52,265 nt of DNA from Intoshia linei (taxonomy: Eukaryota; Orthonectida; Rhopaluridae). Every line of letters begins with the position of its first letter. Positions within the stretch are counted from its first letter, which is position 1. Position numbers and translations under genes: made by a program. This document shows, one piece after another, positions 36,001-51,000 of this stretch. Where the stretch lies: positions 1 through 52,265 of the forward strand of contig LWCA01000117.1 of NCBI GenBank assembly GCA_001642005.1. The letters run 5' to 3'. Below the pieces are notes generated by a model. It was not told the DNA's origin, did no database searches, and saw nothing but the letters and a program-made list of their open reading frames with translations.

Positions 36001-39000
36001 GTAGTTTAATTTACATTTTACAGTAGTATAAATGTGTATGATTGTTAGTAAGTGTTATTTTATTTAATATTTTGGATTTATATTATTGGATAAAAAGTTT
36101 CATAATTTTAAACAGTTATATTGATTATTTACAGATGAATTATTGAAAAAAACATTAAAGAATTAATATAATTATTACACATATTAAAATTATTATTATG
36201 TATTTTTACATATTTTTATCAAATAATTAAAAACTACATTTATATTTATTAATACCAGGACCGTGTAAAGCCAACCATGGGCAAATGATGGAAATTGTAG
36301 GCCCATATATTTTTTTTTAAATGGGACGTCTATACATTGTTTAATCGATCGTGTATTGTCAAAAAATTGAAAATAGCATTAGACATTATAATTTTGATAT
36401 ACTTAAGATATATCATTATACTTAAGACATTTCCCAAAATTAAATATTAATAAATTAAAATATTAGGTACCTCATGATGTAGACCCGGATCATATGACCC
36501 TAGAGCTCTCTGCACGGTCCTGATTAATAAAATATAGTACACTTTTAATACACAATAATGAATGATAATAATTATTATAATAGTTCAAATTATGAGGATT
36601 ACTCCACGGAATATGTTTTTTTGTGTATTCTGACAAATTTCAGTTTGGATCGAAGGTAAAATATTTATCAAGTAAAAACTTTTCGTAAATAATGAGGCAA
36701 AATAAGATAATTTGAAAAAAATTTATAACGAAATTTTAATTAATAAAAGAAAAGATTGGTTTTTTTAACTGTATTGGAAAACTGTATCATTACCACAAAA
36801 TGCCTGAGAATAATTTTGATAGTAAATTTAATAGCCTAAACAATGTATAATATACATACCACTTTTAAAATTACCAAAACTATTAAATAATTTAATCGAA
36901 ATCAGGTCCTGATTCAATAGGGTCATGATAAAACACCATATCAATCAAATCAAATATTAAAATCAAAATTTAACATAAGTAGCAAACATCAATCAATATG
37001 CATTAAATCCAAAAAATTAATGACCTTTTAATACAGAGATGGCTGGCAGAAGTGTGTCAGCTAAAAAACTTTTCTGCGACTATGGATAGTAAAATATTTA
37101 AAAAAATACTTTTTTTAATTTTATTTAAGATGAAATAGTGAGTCATTGATATACAATTTAAAATTTGATAAATTAAAAAAATTTAAAAAAATATTTCGCT
37201 GCTCTTGACGGAGCTACTACCGTGTATGCGTTACTAAGTAAATAACTCACAAGCTGGTTTTTAATAGTAATTTTATCATAATTATGAAGGTGTTAACATT
37301 AAAATAAACAAAAAAAAATACATCGAAATAGGGATCATACATACAGGAATTGGCAAAATGGAATTTAATATAGGTTAAAAAAGTTTTCATAAAATTATAT
37401 GTCAAAATAAATGAGATACAGATACAGTCAAAATCTCATTTAACGATGGTGTACAATTTGTTGTATGTTGTACAAGGTGTACGATTTAATCATGGTTTAC
37501 ACAAATATCACAAATAACCACATTTTATATCATTAATTTTATTTTTTTAAAAATAATTCGATCTTTCTGTACCTATACTGAAATTCTCAACTTTTGAACT
37601 TTTATCCTTTAAGTATATAAAAGTAATGCCTATGTGTTACTATTTATTTAGAAAAATTAACCGTCCTACAATTTAAACCAAATTAACTTTAAACAAAGTT
37701 TTACGAGAGTCATGTTTTTGTGCAAGTTTCATTTTCAAAAATTATGTCAATGTTATATCAAACTATCAAACTATCAAACTGGCCAATACCCCTTTTTTTA
37801 AAATTAACCCTCGAATTTTAAAAAAAATAGATTCTGGTAAACATTTATATTCATTAACATTGTCGTAAATCGCAACCTCAAAAAATTGCATTTTTACAAT
37901 CAAAACCCCAGATTACCCTTTTGATCAAAATTAAAAGAGACGTAAAATTTAAAAAAATATTACAGTTTATATTTATCTCCAGTTAAGCCACACAAAAAAT
38001 TTAATTTTACAAAGTGATGCCTTCACGGCTAAAAAACACTTTGGTATTCATTTTTTTAATATTTGTTATTTATTTTATTAACAAACACAAAAATTTGAAA
38101 TAATTAATGGTCCAAGAATTTAAAAAAAATTATCTTATAAATATTATTTGACTTGATATATAAAAAAATTTCAATCTCAGAAATCTACGCATTCCTAGTG
38201 AAAAATAGCTTAATATGTTATGTTAACCCATCTTTTTCAAAGTTTAAATAAAAATTTAAATATTCATCCTACAATTTCACCAACCATTGAGAACTACTAA
38301 TATACAATAAAACAAGATTCATATAATCTACCAAATTTTCCCTTTCCAACAAATTGTTAAACTTTCCCTGCTCGCAGAATAAAAATGTTGTGAAACGCTT
38401 CCTAAATCTAAATCTCTACACTGATATGAATGATTTTTTAATGCACCGCGACGTCCGCCATATTTCTACATTTATCCACCCCTACAATTTCATCCATAAT
38501 TGAATTATTTTACTTTAAAAAGTTAAAAAATTATAAAACCCTAATTTAAGCTACAATCAATTCAAAAACATTCCAGAAAATGAAAGTAGAAAAAAAATAA
38601 AATGCAATTTCTGGGAGTTTCTTGACCAATTTTTTATCGTCTTTTTGGGATAACATTATTGATATAAAATAAAAAATCTTAATCGACGCTCGAAAAGGTT
38701 TTCCCTTTGAAATTCTCTTAAACCTTTCATTATTTAAATTTAAAATTTGAATAAAATTCTACATGTATGCAATTAATAAAATAAGTCTATAAAAAGGTGT
38801 ACAAAAAATATTATATTATAAATTAAAAATAAAAATTACGAATAAAACAATCAGCATTAACCATATCCTTGCACTTAATGTGGCATTTTACTGAACATTG
38901 TTCACATTTTAGTCCTTGGCGCATCAAACCCCATAATAACCCTTCACATTCAGAACAATATGTTGGTGATTTAGCCGAATATACGTTAAATTTATGTGGA

Positions 39001-42000
39001 GTACTATTTGATATAGGATATATTAATGCTTGAATCGTTTTCAAATAAACATGATAACACTATAAATAAAATAAATTAATAAATCAAAAAGTTTTCCAAA
39101 GTATAATTTTAAAGTTTAAAGTTTAAACTTTACACTATACTGTAAACATGATTTAATTCATATAATTATTATTATAATTATGCCATTTTTATAAATTTTA
39201 AATTTCGTCAAATTACGTTTCTATCTGTCCATACAAGATTCCAATTCATTTAAGTAAAAATACATGCTATAAAATTAAAAAGTTGTCTATAAATTTTAAC
39301 ATAACGTAGTAAATATTTAAAATCAAATATCATGCAAACAAAAATGAAATAATCATTATTTATTTATTGCACTATACTGATACGTGTAAAATGTGTAATA
39401 TTTAAATCAATAGTCTTATTTATAAATGCATCATAATTTTAATATATTAGTATCGCCAAAAATATGTGAATGCCACAATTGACATATTAATTATATATTG
39501 TTTAATTAAAATTGTAAAATAAATCTCTACAGATTTATTTGATTTATGGAATAAACAATACACGTTTGACCTCACAGTAATAGGTTAATAAATACTTTAT
39601 CAAATAAAACTTACCAATTCTGCATCATTTACCACGTATATATTTTTATTGGATATTGGAGAAAATGATTGCACATTTGTATTCTAAATTAATTTATTTG
39701 TAATTCAATTCAATTTTTTATTTTACATATAAAATTATGAGTATTAAAACAAAAAAAGTAATATATCAAATATCGAATAAAGTACGATATAAATATGTAT
39801 AATATACATTAGGGTGTGACAAAATTTTAAAAATTAAGTGCAGAATTGGAAAAAGTTAGTAATTAATCAAAAATGACAATACAAAAAAAATTAAATTAAA
39901 TAAAAATTTGCGGAGACGCTTGCAATTTTAAAGAACCTATACAAAAATGTTGTACAAAAACTAAAATATACATTTAATGTAACTTTATTTACTGGAATTT
40001 TATGATGAAATCCTGTAGTTATGTTTTAAGTAGCCTTGTGTTGATCGTCATGTTTGGTTGTTCACTTTGCATCTTTAAATTAAATTCTATCTCGTTTACT
40101 TAATATATCGATGTTTAAAGTTCTTATCATTTTTCATTGATAAAAATTTTCACTAAAAACAAAAATAAATGAGGTAGAATTGAATTTAAATATGCAAAGG
40201 GAACAACCAAACATGACGATCAACACAAGGCTACTCAAAACATAACTACAGGATTTCATCATAAAATTCCAATAAATAAAGTTACATTAAATGTATATTT
40301 TAGTTTTTGTACAACATTTTTGATGAAATTTTTAAAATGGCAAGCTTCTCCGCAAAATAATCTCCAAAATCAATTTTTTTAGTCATATGCGACTTTATTC
40401 ATTCCTACACAATAAAATTTAAAATTTTCAAAAAAACTACTAAACTTCACACACCTAATATACATTTTATATCAACATTAATAAAATTAGAATTAAATGT
40501 ACCTTTTTTGATTTTCGACGAATAGCTTCTAATTTTATATTTCGATTGAACATTTCAGTTGGACTAAATTAATAAAATAGAGATTATAACATAAACATGG
40601 TTAATACTCTGTAAAATCATCAGTATCGGTTATTTGAGTATGCCTATTTCTAGTCTAAATATGTACTATATGTAATGTATTTTTAATAAGTACTGTATTT
40701 ATGTTAATATACAATAAAAGATAAATGTTTAATATATTTATGTAAACATTTTATAATATATTAAGCAATTGATACATGTACTATTTGTACATTATTTTAG
40801 TTATACAATTTTTAATTCACTAAAACTGCTCTATTTAAAATTATGAAAATTATTTATTGTGTCTATGTTTAAGCATTTAAAACAATGTTAATGCATGGTT
40901 AATTTAATTTAGAACAATTATGTGAATTTTGAAGCGAATAGTTGTAAGAATTTATAATCGATGCATATAATCAGTATATATTATAACTTCCAGAATAAAC
41001 AATATACATGTATGCTGAAACTATTTTGCATAACATGCACAATATTAAATTCAATGCTAATTCGAGTCTTTAGTCTCACAATAGTTTCGTTTAAATTCAA
41101 TTTATTAATGGAAACATGATAACTAATTATGTATCTTTTATCAGTTGATTATTCATTTAATGATTCTAACCTGATTAATCAATAAATCAACTATACATTT
41201 TCATGTTTTTTTAATGTGACCTAGTTAATTTCATTTCATGAAATCTATCATTTTGTAAACCATTTGTCATGAAAAGTTTTCTGAAATGTATGAATATGAG
41301 TACATATTTATGAATGAGTTGATAATATCAATTATCATGTAATAATTACACGATAAAAAATGTGAAAAATTTTTCAGATACTTTTAACATGATGAGATAT
41401 AGTCACTCATAAAAATAAGATATAGAAATATTTCCTAGTTATTTATAATGCAAGTAAATTTTTAAAAACTGTTTTATAAAAATTTGTTGACGAAAATAAT
41501 TTTGATTTTAATTTCATTTAGGATAAGAAAATAAAATTTCAAAGCCCAAGGAATATTCCGACTATAAAAACTCAGATAATAAAGTTTTTAAATTTTTTCT
41601 CAGTTTTTGAATTTTTGGTTGTAACTCATTATTAATAAGTCAATACCACATAGAATGTAGAGAGCTATTTTTATTCTCCGTTCAATTTAATATTTACTTA
41701 CATTATTAATTGTATATAATATGCTTTTCAATATTTATTTGTGTGTGTATCACCGTTTATTTAAATAACTACCAGTCTTAAAATTTACAAAGTCTACATT
41801 TCAATTACAGTTTTTCCGAGGTGTTAGCAAAATAAATTTTAACCTTTATTCAAATTCACATATTACGAATCAAAAAGCCCAATTGTCCTTTTTTTGAAAA
41901 TCAAACACGTTCGAGAGTTTAAAAAGATATATACTCTGATACGGATTTTAAAATTATAAATATTATCATAAATTTAAATTTAAAAAAAATATATCTTCAC

Positions 42001-45000
42001 GGCCAAAACCCCAAATTACCCTTTTTTTAATGAAAACAGCCCTATAATTTAAAAAAATTACAGGTGTTACAGTTGTATCCTGTTAACATACACAAAAAAT
42101 TTAAATTTCAATCTGAATAAGTGACGTCTTCACGGTCAAAAAAGCATTTTAGTATTCATATATTTTTTTCCGAAATATTTTATTAAAATTATTTATTATA
42201 AATATAAATGTTATAAAACAAAAATTGTGAAATAATTAACGGTCAAAAAATTAAAAAAAAGAAGATTATTCTAATAGAACTTATTCCAGTTAATATAAAT
42301 ACCAAATTTCAAACCCAGAAATTATTATCAAATTTATTGTAATGTAAATTATAAATACTTGAAGATTAAAAATTATTTAAAAACTGATATAGAAATTATG
42401 TTTTTTTATAATTCTAAGAATCTTTTCATTTAAAAAAGGGTAATTTAGGTTTTTGACCAATAAATACCTCATTTTTGATAAATAAAATTGCGATATATAA
42501 AATACCATATCACTTGCAAAGCTATATTAGAAATGAAGTTTTTTTAATTCTGGCAAGTATAAAATTACTCTAAAATTACTTACAAAATTATTTTAAACTT
42601 ATATAAACTTTTCACAGTTAAAAATTGAAAATTTACTCATGCATTCAGATTTTTAATTTGTAACATACAGTTAAGTCCTTATGACTCCTTATTAACGGTA
42701 TTTTTGTTAACGGAAATTGCATGTTATGGAATTTAGTTTTTATTAACGAATTTTTATAAATTTCATTAATAAAAAGTGTATATCTAAAGCTCTATAATCA
42801 TTTTTAATGACTATAATAAAAAAATTCATTTGCCCATTTCATTTTTATATTAAATTAGAATTCAATTTATTTCGTTTTTCATCAAATTTTTAATATGTAT
42901 TAAATTAGATGGCGTTAATTAGAAATAATTACTATCGTTACGAAAATATCATTTTCACTTTATTTTTTTTAATAATTTAATTATAAATTTTTCATGGACC
43001 CCAAAACCACTGGGGTACACATCAACCCGTGAGAATAGTTGGTGTATGGTACTTGGCTATTTATTATTCAAAAATCTATAATAACAAGAAATATGGACAT
43101 TTAATGATTTTATTAACATTAATAACAATTATGTTACTATGGAGAAAATTCCATATTAAGTTAATAAGTACCTTGATTGTACTGTAATTATACAAGTTAT
43201 GAAATGTAATGTATGCTCAAAAATTTCTGATTTTATGAATCATAACTTATGATATTCATGTTCTAAAAAATGAATATACCGTTTGCTGAAAGAGGCACAC
43301 TGTGCCAGTTTGGACAAGAATATGATATTTTTTAGTATATATATTTATTTATTAGAAACTGTTTATTTTTATTTTCAATTTTCACTCAGTGTTAAAATTT
43401 ACTGTTTGATGTTAATTTATGTGGTTCTAATTTTCATTTAAATTTGCTTAATTCGGTTTTCCGGTCCCTAATTTGATCACGTGAGATAATATACGAATTT
43501 ATAATAATAAAATAAATGTACTAAATTTAGTCCATAAGTGGGAGTTATCAGTTATTCTCTTTTGAATAAAAATGACAATAATAAACTAATAAATCAAATT
43601 AATTAAATATATATATTTTACATAAATTTTAGGTTTACTGAGTAAAAAATATTTTTTATATTGAATTTTAATTAAAATAATTATTATGTCTGGATTCCGA
43701 AATATATTTTTAACATTGATAAAATATTTAGTGAATATTTAATAAATAATCATAAATCTTTCAATTTTTACCGAAAACAACAAATTTATATTAATAAACA
43801 ACGCGGGTAGTTGATACGTGTTTCATTTAAGTTTTATTTAAGCAGGCTTCCCCAATTTCACTTAGAGTCAGTTACATCAAATTTTTTTATACCATAACAA
43901 AATATGTTATCTTAAATTTGCAGATTTTCCTTGCAAAATCTTATAAATTTGTTAATATTTTCAGTAAGTGCCAACAGATATAAAACGTTTACCATTGTTG
44001 CACATATAGAAAATTTACGATTGGTTTGTGGAAACACAAAGAATTATGAAATTTTTTTTTAAACATACTTTACTTACAGGTATATAAAATTCAATGTCTG
44101 TGTGTGTTGCCTTTTATTTAAAAAATTAACAGTCGTAGAATTTACAAAACCCAATTTCTAATGCAGTTTTCGCGAGTGATGTTTTATCTAATTTTCATTT
44201 TCTGAAATGGAGCCGTTCATGACCAAAAACCCAATTTGCCCTTTTTTTAAAATATAAGCAACCCAATTTTTTTTTTAAAACATACATTTTAATACATTTT
44301 AATACATTTTAAAATATAAAAATTATCATAAATCACAAACTTAAAAAGTGCATTTTCAAGATCAAAACCGACTCTCGACAAAGTATTTGTACGAAGTACA
44401 TAACAGACGAGCTAGTATCACATAAACTACGGTTATAGCGTTAATTAATGTTTTTATATTTTAATTTTTACATTATTCTAACATGTTTTAATAGCATTTT
44501 CTTAATAAATTTTTTTTAATCAGCTCCGTTCGATTGAACTTATCCTATATTGATGTCAAACTACAATGCCGGAAATTTCAAAAACAAAAATTTTTAGTCA
44601 GTTTTTTCCAGCGCAGAAATTAAGATGAATTACATATTACCAAATTGGCACATACAAAACCACAAAAAAACAAAATACAATTTTTTTTTAAAAATGAAAA
44701 GATGCCTATAATTTTAAAACACAAAAATTTTCTGACAGTTTTTAAAAACAGTATCATTATCATGAATTCAACCTCAAAAATATTCATCGTGAAGGTCAAA
44801 ACCTATAAATTAGTAATTAGTTGTTACCCATTCTTTTGAAAAAGAAAAAAACTAAAAATTCTTAAATTGAAACTGAATTGGTAAATGATTATTCTGATAC
44901 TGTTTATTGCAGTTAGCCTATATAAAAAATTAAAAATTATAAGTAAAATTGTAATAAGTAAAATTAAACTTTATGTATATTTTTTTCTATCTTTTAATTA

Positions 45001-48000
45001 GTGAAACAGCCCACTATTAAATATTTATATATTAAATTCATCAGAAAATAGTACATTAATGATATTACACATGTATTTAAAAAAAAACAAACAAATTAAT
45101 GAAATAATTATCAAAATTTGTCCCCGGCTAATGGGAACTAATTCTAAGTTTTAAAAATTTTAACATGTGGATGTAAAAGCAAAGAATTTAATCAAAACAA
45201 TGACCACTATTATGACTTATCAAAATTATAAATTTACATATTTACATAAAACTAACTGAATATTTTCAATATACCTTAATAACGTTTTCCATACTTTCTA
45301 TATTAAATAATGTAGAAATTTAATCCTTTATCAAATAGTGACTACCTTCACATAATTATAATTACCTTTATAATTATCATTCTTAGTTAATTTAAGATGT
45401 TTATAATTTATTGGTACGATTAAAAGTATTATTAAAGTAATTTATAATGTATTAATAACGTCTAATCATATATCAAGTGATCATATGTGTGCATTTATTT
45501 CGACTAATATTAAATTCCAATGTTTTTATTATTTTTTAAATGTTGACTGACGTTAAAAATATTTTTCTGATTGAAATGATCTTAATATTTTAATATACGT
45601 TTCAATTTTGGGTGTTTAATATATTACATTTTTATTGTTTAGATATAAATATAGATTAATTATAAATTTACGTGGTGTTGCGACACAAGGGATATAACAC
45701 AACTTACGATAAAATTGTTATAATTCTTTTGTATTAAAATAAATTGACGAATTAATATATACTGGCTTGTCTATTTTATGATGCGTACAAAGTTTCTGAG
45801 GGGGAGGCTACCATTTGTATATTTTAAAAGAATTCAAAACCCATAAAATGTAAAAGTTGATTATGTTCAAATTTAATCGAAAAGCAAAAAAGCTGGGACG
45901 CCCAATGTGCATCGTTAAAATTTTTAGACAGACCTCATCCAGTCAGCCAATTGCACCCACCAAACAAAATATTAAACCTAACCAAAGTGACGAAACCAAC
46001 AATATGAATAAATTAATATAAATAAAATTTAGGTTAATAAAATGATAATAATGCAAAAAATATTTATCAAAAGGAAAAATAAAAAATCACTAATCACTAA
46101 ACCTAATAAATACAATGTTTATATTCTTAATTATATAATATACTACGCAATATTTGTTTGTGTGTGTGTGCGTTCCACTTTATGTCAATAACTACCAGTC
46201 ATAGAATTTTATAAAGTTTACAATTCAATTAGTTTTTTCCGGGGGATATAATAAGATAAATTTAAACCTCCCAAACTCACATCTTAAGGGTCAAAAACCC
46301 CCAATTGTCCTTTTTTTTGAAAATCCAACGAGTTGGAAAATTTAAAAAAATAAATACGCTGATACGGATTTTAAAATCATAAACATTATCATAAATTTAA
46401 ATTTAAAGCTGATGCGGATTTTAAAATCATAAACATTATCATAAATTTAAATTTAAAAAAATACACTGATGCGGATTTTAAAATCATAAACATTATCATA
46501 AATTTAAATTTAAAAAAATTATATTTTCAAACCAAATATGCCAAATAACTCTCTTTTTCAACCCCTGAAATCTACGCATTCCCGGTGAAAAATAATTTTT
46601 AATATATTATCAACCAATATTTGTCAAATATTTCCATTAAAATAAAATTTAATTTAAAATAAAAATAAAAATTGAAAATGTAAACATTGATCCTACAATT
46701 TCAAAAAAAATGTGCAATTTGTAGTCTACACATTTCCAATTCAATGATACGGTGAAAATCTATGTAAATCATTCTTTCGCAATTTTTCAATCTCAAATTC
46801 TCATTTTAAAACATTTTGTTTAAAATTTAAATTAAAACTACAACAACGAATTACTAAAAGGAATAAACTTTGTTGGTATCATTTGTGTATTTATTACAAT
46901 CCTTTAAAATATTGGCAAAATTCACCTCATATATGTTTATGAAGTGCTGATTCCGTCAATTATTGATACGCACATTGTAATTGGTATTTTTAAGTATTTA
47001 TTAAATTGGTACTGAATATATATTATCACATTTAAACATGAAAAAATAGGTTTTTATAATTTGATTTTTTCTGGAATTTATGCAGGATGGCTAACTGCGT
47101 TATTTTCCCCCTGAGACCCTGTGTGTAAATTGTTATTATTTTTTAAAAAGAGACCCCAAAGTAAAAGAGGGCCACCCTAAAAAAATTTTTCGCTTACAGC
47201 GAAATTACATAACACGCTGTGCTTCACTATATGGCGCTTCGCTTAAAAATTCGGGTTGAGAATAACTTAATGTTGGTAACCCTGAATTTATACTATTTAT
47301 GACAATTTTTACTTTATTTTTAATATTATACACACATTCTGTCTAATAAATTAAAAAAATTAGATAACAATTGTTTTTAAAATTTTTTACGCAAATGTTA
47401 ACAAAACAAAATTGAGATGGAATAATTCACTTTAAAGTAAAAAGTAATGTGATATGATGGTTCCACCTGAACAAAATTTGGGACCACTCTTCTAAAGGGT
47501 TGATAATACTGAATAGTATAATTTTTAAATTAGATTTTCAACGTGAATTTATTTTTTTAGTATTATAAAAATGTGTCCTCGGCATAGCTAGGTGCTGTTT
47601 GTGTGTAGTACATAACAGTCAACCTAGTGGTATATATAATGTATAGAAAATGTAAATTTAAATGTGGTAACATTTATATAAATTACAAATAAAGAGATTC
47701 GATTAAATCTAAATTCTAAAGATTACTACAGCATGAAAGAAATTAAGTAAATGTTATTTTTTATCATTTTCTTATCAACCATCTACTTTTAATTACATAT
47801 TTAAATTTAATTTAAATCATAAACAACATTAATATTCGACTAATAAATGTAAAAAGTAAATAACATTGTAAATACCGATATTTCATTAAATGCGCTTTTC
47901 CACAATTTTTTTGAATTTAAAACATTTTGTTTTTGAGTTATATCATATAAGTCTTTGGAAAATTGAGTTTCAATCTGACTTTTATCATTATAATCATAAT

Positions 48001-51000
48001 CAACTTCATTATCATATGTAGGGTAATCCGAAGTTTCATTGCTTTCCTGGCTTTCACAACTAACCTTATTTTTAAAATTTTCAATATTTTGATCTATATC
48101 ATAATTGATAATGGTATTTTCATAATTTTGCTGAGATACATCCAAATCGCTTTTATGAGAAGGTAGTATTTTGCCTAAAAATGTAATGTAAATGTAGAAA
48201 TTCTTAAATAGAATTGATTAAAATAGTACAAGTTAATTTTCACGAAAAAAAATTAATTTTAAATTATTCTGTATTAAATTACTGTATACGTACATTTATA
48301 CATTATCTTACAACTTTAAATTAATTAATTATATTACCCTTCTTTTTTCCTTGATAACTGATCGATTTTCTAAATTTATCTATGTATAATAAAAATTAAA
48401 TGTAAATATTTAAAATTAAACTATACCATATGTTGTAATTTATTATGATATTGATATTATCTAACCTTTTTAACAATAAACTGCAATCTGGAAACGATTT
48501 CCGTCGTTTAATCAAAGCATCTTGGTTGATATTTTCATTTTTGTAAAATACATTGGTTTCACTAATTTCATTGATTCCATTAGTTGTATCAGATTCATAA
48601 TCTTCATTGTCTTCCTGGAATAGCGTTTGTATTTCCTCTTCCAGTGATTGAATTGAATCATTTACCATTTCATATGTCAATTCACAATCGAATGCCTTTG
48701 AACGACCCCAGGAACCTTTTCGTAATTTTATTATTTCAGATATATCGGATGCTGATTTATCCGTTGAATATTTTTTAAGATATATATTTTCGTCTTCATA
48801 TTCTACACTTTGAGAGTTATTATAATGCAATTTATCATTCTAGAAACAAATAAATGTATTAATTTTGTCTAAATTACCTTGATATCTACATTTTTTATTA
48901 TATTTTTTGATTCCTTTAATATATCTGATATGCATCGTTTTTGATATTTTGTTAAATCTGAAATTCAAATAATTTAATAAATAATAATATAAATCGTATA
49001 ACAGCGCATGATGCTACACCAGTTATGCTTAACCCAATATGCCCATTTTTCAATTTTGAAGAGGGCTCTCTGTAGGTTCGGCCCTGAGTAATGATACCAG
49101 CATGGTGGTAGCATCTTTGTTTATAATGGTTTTCACTTAAGAATTAATAAACAATTAATTACTTTCCGGAACTTCTATATATGCTTCAAATGATAGTTGA
49201 TGTGGTGATGGACAACGTGTACCAATAATCTCTTTATTTTTATCATACACTACGGTTTTATTGAATCGTTTATTTAAAATTATTGATTTCTAAGTAATAA
49301 ATAATGATTAATTGAATAATAATGATAAAATGTATTAGATATACAGTTAATGTAAATGGTGGTGTAATTTATGGATGAAAGTTAAAATTAAAATTACAAT
49401 TTGATTAAAAACAACAAAAAATCATAATTTACATATAATAATAATAATAATTTTATGCATGAAAATCAGTGCATGTTAATAAGAAAATAAATACTGTTAA
49501 ATTAATATAATCATTAAACGAATTCAAAAATAAATAAAAAAAATTATTTACAAAACTTTCGACTTACATCTTCAAACCTCATGTGACACTTGTATTCATA
49601 AACACTGATATTAACATTTTAATATTATATTCATTATAATTGCATTACCTCAGAATAAAATGGTAGATAGGCTATAGGTAAAAAGTAGTTTCCTATTATA
49701 ACATCATACATTGATTCCTTAATGTATAATTCTAATAAAATTCCACTGTATGGGCGATTAATTTCACTAAAAATGGTATTAATTTATACACGTTACACAT
49801 ATTAATATTATTATAACACATATTAATAATATTATATTAGAAACAACTTTACAATGTATCAAAATAATTATATTATTATCCTTGTTTATATAAAGTTATT
49901 TTTTTTATGGTAGCAAAAATGTTTGTTTGTCTGTTTGTTCATCTGTCTGTCTGATCCCGTTTATTTAAGAAAGTAAGAATATTAGAGTTTTAAAAATTCC
50001 ATTTTTCTATTACAGTTTTCCGAGAGTGTTGTCATAGCAATAATTTCATTTTCACAAATTAAGTCTTTCAGGGTCAAAAACCCCAATTGTCTTTTTTTTA
50101 AATTGAAACCCGTCCTAGAATTATAAAAAATACACATTCTGATAAAAATTTTTAATTTCATAAATATGATAATTTTCAATTTAAAAATCTTATATCTTTA
50201 CGGCTAAAACCACAAATGACCCTTTTTTGAAAAATTAATAAAGTCCCAGAATTCTGAGAATTCAATCAAAAAAAAATTATTATCACATAGCTTATTTCAC
50301 TTGATATAAATAAAAAATTTCAATCTCCGAAATCTACGCATTCCGGGTAAAAAATAACATTTTAATATATTATATAGTATTGATAATAATAAAATTGATT
50401 TTATAGAATTAAAATTAAAAATTGAGAAGTGACTCTTTATCTTACACTTTCAAAAAAAATTGTATTGAACGTCTACACATTTCCAATAATGAAATGTGGT
50501 GAAAATCTATATAATCCATTTCTTCTGATTTTTTTATTGCTACGCAATTTTTTATTCTCAAATACTCATTTTAAACAAATTTTAAATCACTTTCTACAAA
50601 ACTTCAAGTCTTGAAAATATAATCTTTGATTAAAATTTCGACATTATTACATTACATTATGAATTTTTTTATATATAAGATTATATTAATTTAATACAAA
50701 ACTAGTTCTTTGTTAAATTCAGGATGTAATCCACTTTTTATAGTTGTAGATGTAATCGAATTTTGAATTTTAGCTGTAATATAACATGGTGTATCTTCTA
50801 AAATAAAAAAATATAAATGATAAATGTAAATGACAGCGTTTATAATACAATCTAAGACTTAGACTCTAAGTCCTTATTAGTAATATATATATAGTCCTTA
50901 TTAACGGAATTTTTATTAGCGGAAATTCCCATTAACGGTCAAAACCAAATTGGACATGATAAATAAAAAATAATCTATAAATCTTTCATATAATATTGCC

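Noticed and set aside
44645-44839. 64-codon lysine-rich frame
   Set aside because: Low-complexity translation in repeat-derived DNA inside an UNC-13 intron.
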